This document shows positions 6,077 to 13,837 of a stretch of DNA of 37,560 nucleotides, piece by piece (the first letter of the stretch is position 1; each line of letters opens with the position of its first letter). This DNA is from Candidatus Egerieimonas intestinavium (lineage in GTDB: Bacteria; Bacillota; Clostridia; Lachnospirales; Lachnospiraceae). The translations under genes were made by a program, and so were the position numbers. The stretch lies in NCBI GenBank assembly GCA_018711815.1, contig DVHU01000063.1:1-37560 (forward strand), in the 5' to 3' direction. The notes beneath the pieces were generated by a model that saw only the letters and a list, made by a program, of their open reading frames with translations, was not told the DNA's origin and searched no databases.

Positions 6077-7879
6077 TTATTTCAGCACGCCCAGATACAT
6101 ATCCCGGAAGATTCCCGGGCAGGCGGTGAGCTCTTCATATTTTCCCTGCTGAACCACCTGGCCCTGCTCGATGACCAGGATTCGGTCGCAGTTTTTCAGG
6201 GTGGACAGCCGGTGAGCGATGGAGATCACCGCGGTTCCTTCCTCCTGGATCAGCTTCTCCACCTCCGCCTGGACGATCCGCTCCGAGGTGTTGTCCAGGG
6301 CCGCGGTGGCCTCGTCCAGGATCAGCAGCCGAGGCCGCTGGAGGAAGATTCTGGCCAGGGCGATCCTCTGGCGCTGGCCGCCGGAGAGGTTCCCGCCGCC
6401 CTCCGCCAGCAAGGCCTCATACTGCCCGGGCATCCGCTGGATTTCCTCGTGGATGCAGGCCCTCCGGGCCGCCTCCATCACCTCAGAGAGCTCCGGCTTG
6501 CGATCCAGCCCGTAGGTGATATTGTCGTAGACTGTTCCCGCAATCAGGAAAGGACTCTGGGGAACCATAAAAATCATATCCCGGATATCTCTTCTGGACA
6601 GACTCCCCAGATCTCTGCCTCCCAGAAAAACCCTGCCCTCCTGCAGCTGCTCCAGCTTGGAAAATACCTTCATCAGGGAAGACTTTCCGCACCCGCTGGG
6701 TCCGGCGATTCCCACGAATTCTCCTTCCCGCAGCTGAAGAGAGAAGTCCTTCAAAACTGCCCGCCCCGGGTTCTCCGGGTAGGCGAAGGAAATATGCTCC
6801 GCCGCCAGCAGCGGCAGCTCCTCCCGGCAGGCGGCTGCCTCCCCGGAAAGAGCCGGGGTCTGGTAGGAGAAATCCTCCGGTATATCCACAATGCGAAAAT
6901 ACTGATCCGTCAGCACCAGACTCTCTGAGAGCTCATCCAGGATCCGGTGCAGCTCCCGCAGAGGGCTGGTCAGCTGGGTAAAACAGAGATAGGCCGTAAG
7001 CACCTCGCCCACGCTGATCTTCCGGGACGCCGCCATGTAGACGGAGAGGCCGATGACCAGCACGGTAAATACCGCCTCATTGATAAATTTCAGGCAGTCA
7101 TAGAAGGCCATGGACTTGTGATGCTTCATTTCCTTTCTGCGCAGCAGCTCCGAAGTATTGGCAAAACGGCCGCACTCCTGCTCCACACTGTCGCAGATCC
7201 GCACCGTCTCCACGCCGTTTAAGAGCTCCACCGCCGTGCCGTCCATACCGGCCTTGGAGCGAACCAGCTCCACCCGGATTCCCTTCTGGGTCTTGATCTG
7301 GCGCAGCACCACCAGGATTCCCACAGGCACCACCAGAATCATCACCGCCGCCAGAATCAGGGGAAGCTTGAAAAACACCACAATCACCGCCGCCACGCTG
7401 TTGAAGATGGAGGGGCAAAAATCCATAAACAGAAGCTTCAGCACCTTGGTGGTGCCATCCAAGCTCCGGTTCAGCATACCGTGGATATTTCCCCGCATAT
7501 TTTCCCGGAAATAGGCCAGAGGAGCCCGCAGCAGAGCCCGAACCGCCGCCACCCGGGCGTTCTTCTCAATTCGGGTGCAGGTATCCTCCACGATCAGCCG
7601 CCGGACCACCTTGATGGTCTCATTGAACACGCTGGCGGCCAGGATAAACAGCAGGTAGGGCATGATACTCAAGAAAGCAATACTGCTGCCCCCCAGAACA
7701 TCATCGGTCAAAATTCCCACAGTCAAAGGCACCACCTGGGCCAGCCCTGCGGACACCAGCATAATTAAGAGAGCCCCCACGAAGGACAGCTTCTGTCTTT
7801 TCCCCAGCATCCGGTAGAGTCTGGTGACGATGAAAACCGCCTTTCCTTCCGCCGGTTTTTTCTTCATTTCCTCTTCCAA
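6077..7879 (-). CDS. ABC transporter, fused permease/ATPase (type IV exporter half-transporter)
   Basis: A roughly 600-residue half-transporter with an N-terminal six-helix membrane domain and a C-terminal nucleotide-binding domain. The latter shows Walker A GPSGCGKSS, signature NLSGGQRQR, Walker B LLILDEAT and H-loop AHRLST. Such proteins dimerise and use ATP to export lipids, peptides or drugs; the substrate is not predictable. The frame stays open to 7981, but that extension overlaps the upstream HAD gene and is Gly/Pro-rich. I prefer the TTG at 7879, which follows AAAGGAG six bases away, directly behind the HAD stop; an ATG at 7867 is the alternative. Translational coupling with the HAD gene is likely. 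A same-frame partner half-transporter is not seen, so it is probably a homodimer. Confidence 0.85.
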   Translation of the reverse strand: MEEEMKKKPAEGKAVFIVTRLYRMLGKRQKLSFVGALLIMLVSAGLAQVVPLTVGILTDDVLGGSSIAFLSIMPYLLFILAASVFNETIKVVRRLIVEDTCTRIEKNARVAAVRALLRAPLAYFRENMRGNIHGMLNRSLDGTTKVLKLLFMDFCPSIFNSVAAVIVVFFKLPLILAAVMILVVPVGILVVLRQIKTQKGIRVELVRSKAGMDGTAVELLNGVETVRICDSVEQECGRFANTSELLRRKEMKHHKSMAFYDCLKFINEAVFTVLVIGLSVYMAASRKISVGEVLTAYLCFTQLTSPLRELHRILDELSESLVLTDQYFRIVDIPEDFSYQTPALSGEAAACREELPLLAAEHISFAYPENPGRAVLKDFSLQLREGEFVGIAGPSGCGKSSLMKVFSKLEQLQEGRVFLGGRDLGSLSRRDIRDMIFMVPQSPFLIAGTVYDNITYGLDRKPELSEVMEAARRACIHEEIQRMPGQYEALLAEGGGNLSGGQRQRIALARIFLQRPRLLILDEATAALDNTSERIVQAEVEKLIQEEGTAVISIAHRLSTLKNCDRILVIEQGQVVQQGKYEELTACPGIFRDMYLGVLK

Positions 7880-7890
7880 AGCAATCTCCT

Positions 7891-8523
7891 TTACTCCTGG
7901 CCCAGCAGCAGGTCTCCCAACTCCCGGGGCTCCCGGGGACGGTATGCAGCCGGGATCTCCTCCCCGGACTTGGCTCCCCAAAGGGCCAGGGCAAAGTCGG
8001 CTCCGGCATTTTGGGCGCAGCCGGAATCATACCTGCTGTCCCCCACGTAGAGCACCTGCTCCGGCCGGGCGCCCGTGCGCCTCATGTACTCCTGCAGAGG
8101 TTCCCCGGAGGGCTTGTGCTCCCGGGTATCCTCGGAACAGACGGTCTCGTCAAAGAAATTCCGCAGGCCATAGTGGGCAAAGGCCGCCTCGAACTCAGGC
8201 CTGGTCCGGGAGGTTACGACTCCCAGGCGCACTCCCTGCCCCTTCAGAGACTGCAGCAGGGCCGGGATATCCGCAAAGGGTTTCTGCTCTCCGGAGAGCT
8301 CCCGCAGCTTCACCACCCACAGGTCAAAGGTTCCAGGAATGTCCTCCACTCCCATCTGTCTTAAGGCATCCTGCCCGGTTATCCCCAGCACGAAGGTCAG
8401 CTCCTCCGCCGGCGGAACCGGCCTTCCTATGGCCTCCAGAGTTCTCTGGAGAGAGACCAGCACCGCCCACTCGCTGTCCACCAGGGTTCCGTCCACATCA
8501 AAAACTACATCCGTGTATCTCAT
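7891..8523 (-). CDS. HAD-superfamily phosphatase (phosphoglycolate phosphatase/Gph-like)
   Basis: A 210-residue HAD hydrolase with a helical cap inserted after motif I. Motif I is FDVDGT (nucleophile Asp9, acid/base Asp11), motif II lies in VVTSRT, motif III is the Lys in EHKPSGEP, and motif IV is VGDSRYD. The protein dephosphorylates a small phosphorylated metabolite in the cytosol; the substrate is not fixed by the motifs. The ATG at 8523 follows GAGAGGAAGCAG. It lies between a second HAD gene (10-nt gap) and the ABC transporter, and all three look co-transcribed. Confidence 0.85.
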   Translation of the reverse strand: MRYTDVVFDVDGTLVDSEWAVLVSLQRTLEAIGRPVPPAEELTFVLGITGQDALRQMGVEDIPGTFDLWVVKLRELSGEQKPFADIPALLQSLKGQGVRLGVVTSRTRPEFEAAFAHYGLRNFFDETVCSEDTREHKPSGEPLQEYMRRTGARPEQVLYVGDSRYDSGCAQNAGADFALALWGAKSGEEIPAAYRPREPRELGDLLLGQE

Positions 8524-8533
8524 CTGCTTCCTC

Positions 8534-9196
8534 TCACACCTCCAAAATTGGCAAAAGCTCCGTCAGACTGCTGACTGTTTCCACATCCGGGTACCTCTTC
8601 TGACCGCTGCGGTCCACCAGCACAGGCCTTATGCCCGCCGCCCGGGCCCCCTGGACGTCGGAGGCGTAGGAATCTCCCACGTGGATCACCTGATCCGCCC
8701 GGCACCCGCTGACCTGCAGGGCCCGGTCAAAGAGCTCCCGGTGAGGCTTGTAGGCCCGCACCATATCCCCGGAGATAATCCCCGCACAGGTAAAGCCCTT
8801 GTCCTTTAAGCCTCTTTCCACGTAAGCCGCGCCGTTGTTGCTGATGATATAGACCGGCAGCGGACATTTCTTAAGAAACTCCTCCGTATCCGGGAAGGCC
8901 GGGGCGTACACCCAGAAATCCGTCACCAGCTGATGCAGCTCCTCCAGGTTGTCCTCCAATCCAATCTGCTCCTGGAGATCCTTTAAAATGCAGTCCACCA
9001 CCTGGTTTTCGTCCATATAATTGTCCCCGTAGGATTTCTCCTCGTAGTCCTTTAACAGCCTCCACCAGAGCTCCACGGCTTTTTTCGGATCCTTGAGGCT
9101 GCTGTTTTGGCAGATGCGCTTCACCAGCTTCTGCATATCCGGTCCCCCCTCCTGGAGGGTGGTTCCCGTGTAATCCATAAATACTGCCTTGATCAT
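8534..9196 (-). CDS. HAD-superfamily hydrolase with DxTGT motif I
   Basis: A 220-residue HAD-IA type protein. Motif I is MDYTGTT: Asp8 is the nucleophile, but the position two residues later, usually the general acid Asp in phosphatases, is Thr10. Motif II is IISNNG, motif III is the Lys in AYKPHRELF, and motif IV is VGDSYASD. The cap region is helical. The altered motif I resembles phosphonatases (DxAGT) and P-type ATPases (DKTGT) more than ordinary phosphatases, so chemistry or substrate may differ. It precedes the second HAD gene by 10 nt. It is separated from the UPF0303 gene by 118 bp containing a hairpin. Confidence 0.8.
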   Translation of the reverse strand: MIKAVFMDYTGTTLQEGGPDMQKLVKRICQNSSLKDPKKAVELWWRLLKDYEEKSYGDNYMDENQVVDCILKDLQEQIGLEDNLEELHQLVTDFWVYAPAFPDTEEFLKKCPLPVYIISNNGAAYVERGLKDKGFTCAGIISGDMVRAYKPHRELFDRALQVSGCRADQVIHVGDSYASDVQGARAAGIRPVLVDRSGQKRYPDVETVSSLTELLPILEV

Positions 9197-9240
9197 TTTT
9201 CTGTCCTCTCTGCAAATGGGCCGCCGCCCAAGTCAATTTT

Positions 9241-9283
9241 GCGGTATATCTATGCCTTCCCGAAGAGTGCATAAATATACCGC
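9241..9283 (-). other. Long imperfect hairpin between UPF0303 and HAD genes
   Basis: GCGGTATAT (9241-9249) pairs with ATATACCGC (9275-9283), then TATGC with GCATA around one mismatch. The loop contains a CTTC/GAAG pair; in the minus-strand transcript a cUUCGg tetraloop forms. No U-run follows, so it may be a processing or stability element rather than a terminator. Confidence 0.55.
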
Positions 9284-9314
9284 CCTGTTGATTTGCCACG
9301 CCCTGTCTCTGTTT

Positions 9315-9809
9315 CTACACCGCGCGGATCCGCGGCACCTCGTCCACGTGCAGGTATCTGCTGATACACTTCACCGCCAGATCATGGTCGGACACGTGAT
9401 CCATGCCCGACACGGCCACGCAGCCGATGACCCCCACCTCCTCCACGCGGATGGGGAAGCCTCCGCCCACGGCCACACAGCCCGCGGCCTCCGGCACCAT
9501 CTCCGAGAGCTCCTGACCCTGGTGGCGCAGCCGCACATAGAGCTGGAGACTGCTCTGCTCCGTCAGCTCCACCGTGTGCTGCTTTCGCTCCAGCCACTGG
9601 TCGTTGAGCCGATTGGTTCCGTCCATGTTGTGCTTAAACACAATGCAGCCATTGTTCAGGCGGATGCTGACCGCCACCTGCACCCCCAGGCGCCGGGCCT
9701 CCTTCACGATCTGGCAGCCCAGCTCCCAGGCGTCGTCGTTGGTAAAATGAGAAAACTGCAGAATCTCCTCCTGCATCTCCAAAACCTTCAGCAATTCCTC
9801 CATTGTCAT
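9315..9809 (-). CDS. UPF0303 / HbpS-GlcG-type heme-binding-domain protein
   Basis: A 164-residue protein of the GlcG/HbpS-like fold, often named 'heme-degrading domain-containing protein' (UPF0303). Hallmarks are the Gly-rich stretch AVGGGFPIRV at about 115-125 and the C-terminal segment GVIGCVAVSGMDHVSDHDLAV. There is no signal peptide, so it is cytosolic. The biochemical role is not firmly established for this group. The start ATG at 9809 follows AAGGAGG eight bases away; a second in-frame ATG two codons later is possible. It follows trpS by 27 nt and is probably co-transcribed with it. Confidence 0.8.
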   Translation of the reverse strand: MTMEELLKVLEMQEEILQFSHFTNDDAWELGCQIVKEARRLGVQVAVSIRLNNGCIVFKHNMDGTNRLNDQWLERKQHTVELTEQSSLQLYVRLRHQGQELSEMVPEAAGCVAVGGGFPIRVEEVGVIGCVAVSGMDHVSDHDLAVKCISRYLHVDEVPRIRAV

Positions 9810-9836
9810 AGCAACAACCTCCTTACCTGCGAGGGA

Positions 9837-10844
9837 TCAGCCCCGGATTCTCTCCGGGAATCCCACCTTCTTCTGTACCTTGCGCAGGGTTTTCCCTGCA
9901 AAGTACGACGCCTTGTCCGCGTTGTTTTTGATTACGCTGTCAATATAAGCCTTATCCTTCTCCAGCTGGTGCACCCGATCCTGGAGGGGCTTTAACACAG
10001 AGACCACCGCCTCGCCCACAGCCTGCTTAAATTCGCCGTAGCCCCGGCCCTCAAACTCCTTCACTGTCTCCTGGGGAGCCTTTCCGGTGCAGGCGCTGTA
10101 GATATCGATCAGGTTTCGGATACCCGGCTGCTCCTCACAGTAACGGATCTCACCCAGGGAGTCTGTAACCGCCCGCTTGCATTTGCGCAGGATGGTGTCG
10201 GTGTCGTCCATCAGGTAAATGCTGGCGTTGGGGTTCTCATCAGACTTGGACATCTTCTTGGCGGGATCCTGGAGACTCATAATCTTCGCCCCCACCTTGC
10301 CGATGTAGGCCTCGGGAACGGTGAACACATCACCGTAAATGTTGTTGAAACGGATGGCGATATCCCGGGTCAGCTCCAGATGCTGCATCTGGTCGATGCC
10401 CACCGGCACCACATCCGCCTGGTACAGGAGAATATCCGCAGCCATCAGCACAGGATAGGTAAAGAGCCCCGCATTGATGTTGTCCGCGTGCTTGGCGGCT
10501 TTGTCCTTAAACTGGGTCATTCGGTTCAGCTCTCCCATATAGGTAAAGCAGTTCAAAATCCAGGCCAGCTCCGCATGGCCGGACACGTGGGACTGGTAAT
10601 AGATACAGTTTTTCTCCGGATCCAGCCCGGCGGCAATGTAGAGGGTCAGCAGCGCCCGGGCCCTCTTTCTCAGCTCCGCCGGATTCTGTCTGACGGTGAT
10701 GGAGTGCATGTCCACCACGCTGTAGAAGCATTCGTACTCGTCGCTTAAGGTGACCCAATTTTTCAGTGCTCCCAGATAGTTGCCCAGGGTCAGATTTCCT
10801 GTGGCCTGCATTCCGCTGAACAGGACTTTTTTGTCGTTTATCAT
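9837..10844 (-). CDS. trpS: Tryptophanyl-tRNA synthetase
   Basis: A 335-residue class I aminoacyl-tRNA synthetase that charges tRNA-Trp. The HIGH-equivalent is TLGNYLG (about 19-25) and the second signature is KMSKS (197-201). The GIDQMQHLELTRD tryptophan pocket segment is present, and length is normal. It has its own promoter, only about 33 nt upstream of the ATG, so there is no room for a T-box leader, which often controls this gene in Firmicutes. Divergent from luxS and followed by the UPF0303 gene. Confidence 0.97.
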   Translation of the reverse strand: MINDKKVLFSGMQATGNLTLGNYLGALKNWVTLSDEYECFYSVVDMHSITVRQNPAELRKRARALLTLYIAAGLDPEKNCIYYQSHVSGHAELAWILNCFTYMGELNRMTQFKDKAAKHADNINAGLFTYPVLMAADILLYQADVVPVGIDQMQHLELTRDIAIRFNNIYGDVFTVPEAYIGKVGAKIMSLQDPAKKMSKSDENPNASIYLMDDTDTILRKCKRAVTDSLGEIRYCEEQPGIRNLIDIYSACTGKAPQETVKEFEGRGYGEFKQAVGEAVVSVLKPLQDRVHQLEKDKAYIDSVIKNNADKASYFAGKTLRKVQKKVGFPERIRG

Positions 10845-10883
10845 AATTATTTCCTCACGTTTCTCTCTTTCTTCATGGCTATT

Positions 10884-10912
10884 AGTTTAACATCCGCTAC
10901 CGGTAAAGTCAA
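10884..10912 (-). promoter_or_regulatory. trpS promoter
   Basis: Minus strand TTGACT (10907-10912), 17-bp spacer, TAAACT (10884-10889). The leader to the ATG is about 33-40 nt and holds only the RBS. Confidence 0.7.
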
Positions 10913-10951
10913 GCCAGCCGCCCGGACCGGCCGCTGCCAGAGCGGGCCTCC

Positions 10952-10980
10952 TTGCATTTCCCCCTCTTTCATGCTATGAT
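10952..10980 (+). promoter_or_regulatory. luxS promoter and leader hairpin
   Basis: TTGCAT (10952-10957), 17-bp spacer, TATGAT (10975-10980). The leader contains a small hairpin TCCGGC/GCCGGA (11001-11006 and 11014-11019) just before the AAGGAGG ribosome binding site. Confidence 0.7.
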
Positions 10981-11042
10981 AGCGGCAGAAAAAAAGAAAA
11001 TCCGGCATCCTGCGCCGGAGGCTTCGCAAGGAGGAAATACAT

Positions 11043-11522
11043 ATGAATAAAATTGCCAGCTTTACCATAGACCACATCCGGCTCCAGCCGGGCATCTACG
11101 TTTCCCGCCGGGACCGGGTGGGCGACTCTGTGATCACCACCTTTGACATCCGCATGACCTCCCCCAACCAGGAGCCGGTAATGAACACCGCCGAGGTACA
11201 CACCATCGAGCATCTGGGGGCCACTTTTCTGCGGAACCACCGGGAGTGGGCTGAGCGCACCATCTATTTCGGACCCATGGGCTGCCGCACCGGCTTCTAC
11301 CTGCTGCTGGCCGGGGATCTGACCTCCCAGGATATCGTCCCTCTGATGCAGGAGCTCTTCCTCTTCATCCGGGATTACAAGGGAGAGGTTCCCGGCGCCT
11401 GCGCCAGGGACTGCGGCAACTATCTGGACATGAACCTGGGAATGGCCAACTACCTGGCCGGCCGTTTCTACGACAATGTGCTCTCCTGCATCACCCCGGA
11501 CAGGCTGGTCTATCCCGAGTAA
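11043..11522 (+). CDS. luxS: S-ribosylhomocysteine lyase (LuxS)
   Basis: A 159-residue metal-dependent enzyme that splits S-ribosylhomocysteine into homocysteine and DPD, the precursor of autoinducer-2. It completes the two-step recycling of S-adenosylhomocysteine. The metal site HTIEH (His53, His57) and a third ligand Cys124 in ARDCGNY are present. So are the catalytic Glu56 and Cys81 (GCRTGFY). Cytosolic homodimer. Length is typical. No Pfs nucleosidase gene is adjacent. Its last 13 bp overlap the 3' end of the convergent integrase gene, and no terminator separates them. Confidence 0.97.
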   Translation: MNKIASFTIDHIRLQPGIYVSRRDRVGDSVITTFDIRMTSPNQEPVMNTAEVHTIEHLGATFLRNHREWAERTIYFGPMGCRTGFYLLLAGDLTSQDIVPLMQELFLFIRDYKGEVPGACARDCGNYLDMNLGMANYLAGRFYDNVLSCITPDRLVYPE

Positions 11523-12661
11523 GCCGCAGGCCTCTCCGGCCCCGCGTAGGGCATCAGCCAGTTCATCTGCTCCTGCTTGCGCTCCATAGAGCTGTGAATG
11601 TAGCAGCTCATGGTGATGTTCACATTGGCGTGGCCCAGGATCTCGCTTAGGGACTTCATGTCGAATCCTGTCTCCATGCACCTGGTGGCAAAACTGTGCC
11701 GCAGGCTGTGGAATTTCATCCGGGGAAGCTGTACCTGCTTCAGGAGCATCTGAAAATAGTACTGGTAATTTCGGGGCTCCACGTATTTCGTGTGGCTTCC
11801 GGTCAAAAAAAAGGCATCCGGAGATACCTGCCGGGAATGATAATATAAGATTTCCAACAGAAACCGGGGAATGGGAATCTCCCGGATGGACTGCCGGGTC
11901 TTGGGCCGGTCGTAGACCACCTTAGTCCTTCTGCCGTCCCTGGAGGAAAAATCCTGGATACGCTGCAGAGTGTGCGACACCTGCAGCGTTCCTTTTTTTA
12001 TGGAAATATCCCTCCATTTCAGGGCGCACAGCTCCCCCAGGCGCATACCCGTGTACAGGGAAAGGAGGATTCCCAGGTTCCGGTAATCCTCCTGGTGGGC
12101 AAAGAGGTACTGCTCCAGCCGCCTCCAATCCTCCCGGGCCAGCACCCGGCTCTCCTGCTTCAGATACTTGGGCGCCACACTGTTCTGGCAGATACCGGTC
12201 ATCCCATATTCCTGCTCCGCATATTTCAGCACGGATTTTAAAACCGTGTAGATGTCTCTCACTGTCTTTGGGGCCAGGCCCCCGTCGCCGCAGTCCAGCT
12301 TTCCCAGCACAAACTCATTGACCATGGCAGAATCCATATTTTTCAGGGGCACCTGCCCAAAATGAGGATACAGGTGATTCTGCAGGATAGAATAATACTT
12401 GGCGTAGGTGGACTCCTTCACCAAGAGATATTCCCTCTGCATCCAGTGCCTGCCCGCATCCTGGAAGGACATCTGACCGGGGAGCTTCTTCGGTTCCTCC
12501 GCCTTCTGCCTGGCCGCCTGGAGCTTCTCCTTCACTTCCTTGTAACTCTTGCCGTACACATACCCTAATTTTGCTTTTCCATTGGCCTCTCTGTACTTGA
12601 TGTAGCGTCCCTCCCACCGCTCATCCTTGCGGCGGTAGATGTTTTCTCCTCTTCTCGGCAT
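11510..12661 (-). CDS. Tyrosine recombinase / phage-type integrase (orphan)
   Basis: A 383-residue site-specific recombinase. The N-terminal basic AP2-like arm-binding region (about 1-55) is followed by a SAM-like core-binding domain (about 64-160) and the catalytic domain. All active-site residues are present: Arg207 (TGMRLGE), Lys254, His318 and Arg321 (HSLRHSF), His344 (LGHAN) and nucleophile Tyr354. It therefore looks functional. No excisionase, relaxase or phage genes flank it. It lies tail-to-tail with luxS, overlapping by 13 bp, and head-to-head with a small HTH gene across 258 AT-rich bp. The likely reading is a relic of an integrated element whose attachment site lay at the luxS 3' end, or a domesticated recombinase. 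The -10 TATAAT is at 12696-12701, and a GGAGGG RBS precedes the ATG. Confidence 0.92.
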   Translation of the reverse strand: MPRRGENIYRRKDERWEGRYIKYREANGKAKLGYVYGKSYKEVKEKLQAARQKAEEPKKLPGQMSFQDAGRHWMQREYLLVKESTYAKYYSILQNHLYPHFGQVPLKNMDSAMVNEFVLGKLDCGDGGLAPKTVRDIYTVLKSVLKYAEQEYGMTGICQNSVAPKYLKQESRVLAREDWRRLEQYLFAHQEDYRNLGILLSLYTGMRLGELCALKWRDISIKKGTLQVSHTLQRIQDFSSRDGRRTKVVYDRPKTRQSIREIPIPRFLLEILYYHSRQVSPDAFFLTGSHTKYVEPRNYQYYFQMLLKQVQLPRMKFHSLRHSFATRCMETGFDMKSLSEILGHANVNITMSCYIHSSMERKQEQMNWLMPYAGPERPAAYSG

Positions 12662-12919
12662 AACTCGCCCTCCTTCTGTTTAGATTAACAGGTCTATTAT
12701 ACGTGTTTTTCATCAATTATCGACGGTTTATAACACAAATGCACAGTTTCCTCTCAAAATTTCCAAAAAAGGCATTTATAAAAATAAACTCTGAATCTTT
12801 CGGATATTTGCTCACTTTTACCTAAGTAATGCAATCTAATCCTTTGTTGCGGAAACTTCCACAATATTCTTGCTAATTTTTCAGAAATATAATGGAAACA
12901 CTAACAGATAAGGAAGGTG
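12662..12919. promoter_or_regulatory. AT-rich divergent control region between integrase and HTH gene
   Basis: 258 bp, clearly more AT-rich than the surroundings. It holds a minus-strand TATAAT (12696-12701) for the integrase and a plus-strand TATAAT (12888-12893) for the HTH gene. No convincing -35 is visible for either, which suggests activator dependence or repressor-masked promoters. I see no long inverted repeat of a promoter-inversion type. Confidence 0.5.
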
Positions 12920-13147
12920 ATGACCATTATAGACTACAGCCCCTTATGGAAAACCATGCAGGAAAAGAAGGTTTCCCAGTACGCATTGCTGAAAAGAGGA
13001 ATTGACCACAAGACACTGGACTACCTGAAAAAGCGCAAGAATATTACTTTGCTGACCCTGGAAAAGCTCTGTGTCATCCTGGAGTGTACCCCCAACGAGG
13101 TGGTGCGCTTCGTTCAGGAGGGGGAAAAAAGCTCTTCGCTTTTCTGA
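12920..13147 (+). CDS. Small Cro/CI-type helix-turn-helix regulator
   Basis: A 75-residue protein that is almost entirely one XRE helix-turn-helix domain (VSQYALLKRGIDHKTLDYLKK and LTLEKLCVILECTPNEVV). It is of the YozG/short HTH_26 kind common in clostridial mobile elements. The ATG at 12920 is preferred over the GTG at 12917, because AAGGAAGG (12910-12917) then has workable spacing. It is divergent from the integrase, the usual geometry of an int/repressor control pair. It probably regulates the shared intergenic region. Confidence 0.8.
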   Translation: MTIIDYSPLWKTMQEKKVSQYALLKRGIDHKTLDYLKKRKNITLLTLEKLCVILECTPNEVVRFVQEGEKSSSLF

Positions 13148-13180
13148 TCCAGTATCAGACTCCGGCAAGGCAAAACAAAA

Positions 13181-13252
13181 AGACCGCTGCGAAAACGCGC
13201 CCGAGAATTTTTCTTCTCCAGGCCGCGCTCCCGCAGCGGTCTCTCAATTTTT
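13181..13252. terminator. Bidirectional terminator between the HTH gene and dut
   Basis: AGACCGCTGCG (13181-13191) and CGCAGCGGTCT (13232-13242) form an 11-bp perfect stem around a 40-nt loop with further GC pairing. It is followed by a T-run on the plus strand and preceded by an A-run (TTTTTG on the minus strand). It lies between convergent genes. Confidence 0.7.
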
Positions 13253-13275
13253 CTTCCGTAGCCTTAAAAAGCCCC

Positions 13276-13794
13276 TCAATTTTTGCCTGTGGTGCTGCCG
13301 AAGCCTCCGTTTCTCACCTCTGTGGCCTCGTCGTCCAGGGTGATTCCGTACTCCAGGAAAATCCCCTGCATAAAGCCCGTTCCCGCCGGAATCTCCACCG
13401 TCTTTCCCTCCCGGGAATCATTGGTGATCTTGGCAAAAATATGGCCCTCATTGTCCGAATAAAAATAGTCGCTGTCGATGATGCCCACGGTATTGTTCAG
13501 CTGCAGCCGGTACTTGAAGCCCAGCCCGCTTCTGGGATAGAGCTTCAGCACCCAGTCCGCCTCCATCTCCGCCCGGATTCCCGTGGGGATCTTGGCCGTC
13601 TGCCCGGGCTCAAGCATGATATCCGCCGGCGCAAAGAAATCATAACCGGCGCTGCCGGCGGTGGCTCTCCTAGGCAGCTTCAGGCTCTCATAGATCCGGC
13701 GGATCTCCTCCTGGGATACCTCCGAAAAGGTATCCTGCCATCCCTCCAGAAACTGCTCCCAGCTCACTTTATGAAATTTCGCTATTCTTCTCAC
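13276..13794 (-). CDS. dut: dUTP diphosphatase (dUTPase)
   Basis: A 172-residue trimeric-type dUTPase that hydrolyses dUTP to dUMP and pyrophosphate, keeping uracil out of DNA. Conserved motifs are AGSAGYDFFA (motif 1), PRSGLGFKY (motif 2), NNTVGIIDSDY (motif 3, with the catalytic Asp) and the flexible C-terminal GGFGSTTG (motif 5). The frame is open further upstream, but the GTG at 13794 sits five bases behind AGGAGGA, and the extension carries no domain. A ~35-residue N-terminal addition precedes motif 1. It follows nrdG by 43 nt; both serve dNTP supply, so they are probably co-transcribed. Confidence 0.9.
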   Translation of the reverse strand: MRRIAKFHKVSWEQFLEGWQDTFSEVSQEEIRRIYESLKLPRRATAGSAGYDFFAPADIMLEPGQTAKIPTGIRAEMEADWVLKLYPRSGLGFKYRLQLNNTVGIIDSDYFYSDNEGHIFAKITNDSREGKTVEIPAGTGFMQGIFLEYGITLDDEATEVRNGGFGSTTGKN

Positions 13795-13837
13795 TTGTCC
13801 TCCTCCTGTCTCTCGCATCTTAGGTCCAAAGCCGTTC

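Noticed and set aside
7880-7981. N-terminal extension of the ABC transporter frame
   Set aside because: It overlaps the HAD coding end and is Gly/Pro-rich, whereas an AAAGGAG site supports a start at 7879.
10845-11042. Possible T-box leader for trpS
   Set aside because: The trpS promoter is only about 40 nt from the ATG, leaving no space for specifier and antiterminator stems.
12662-12919. Invertible promoter controlled by the adjacent recombinase
   Set aside because: No inverted repeats flanking a promoter were found in the gap.
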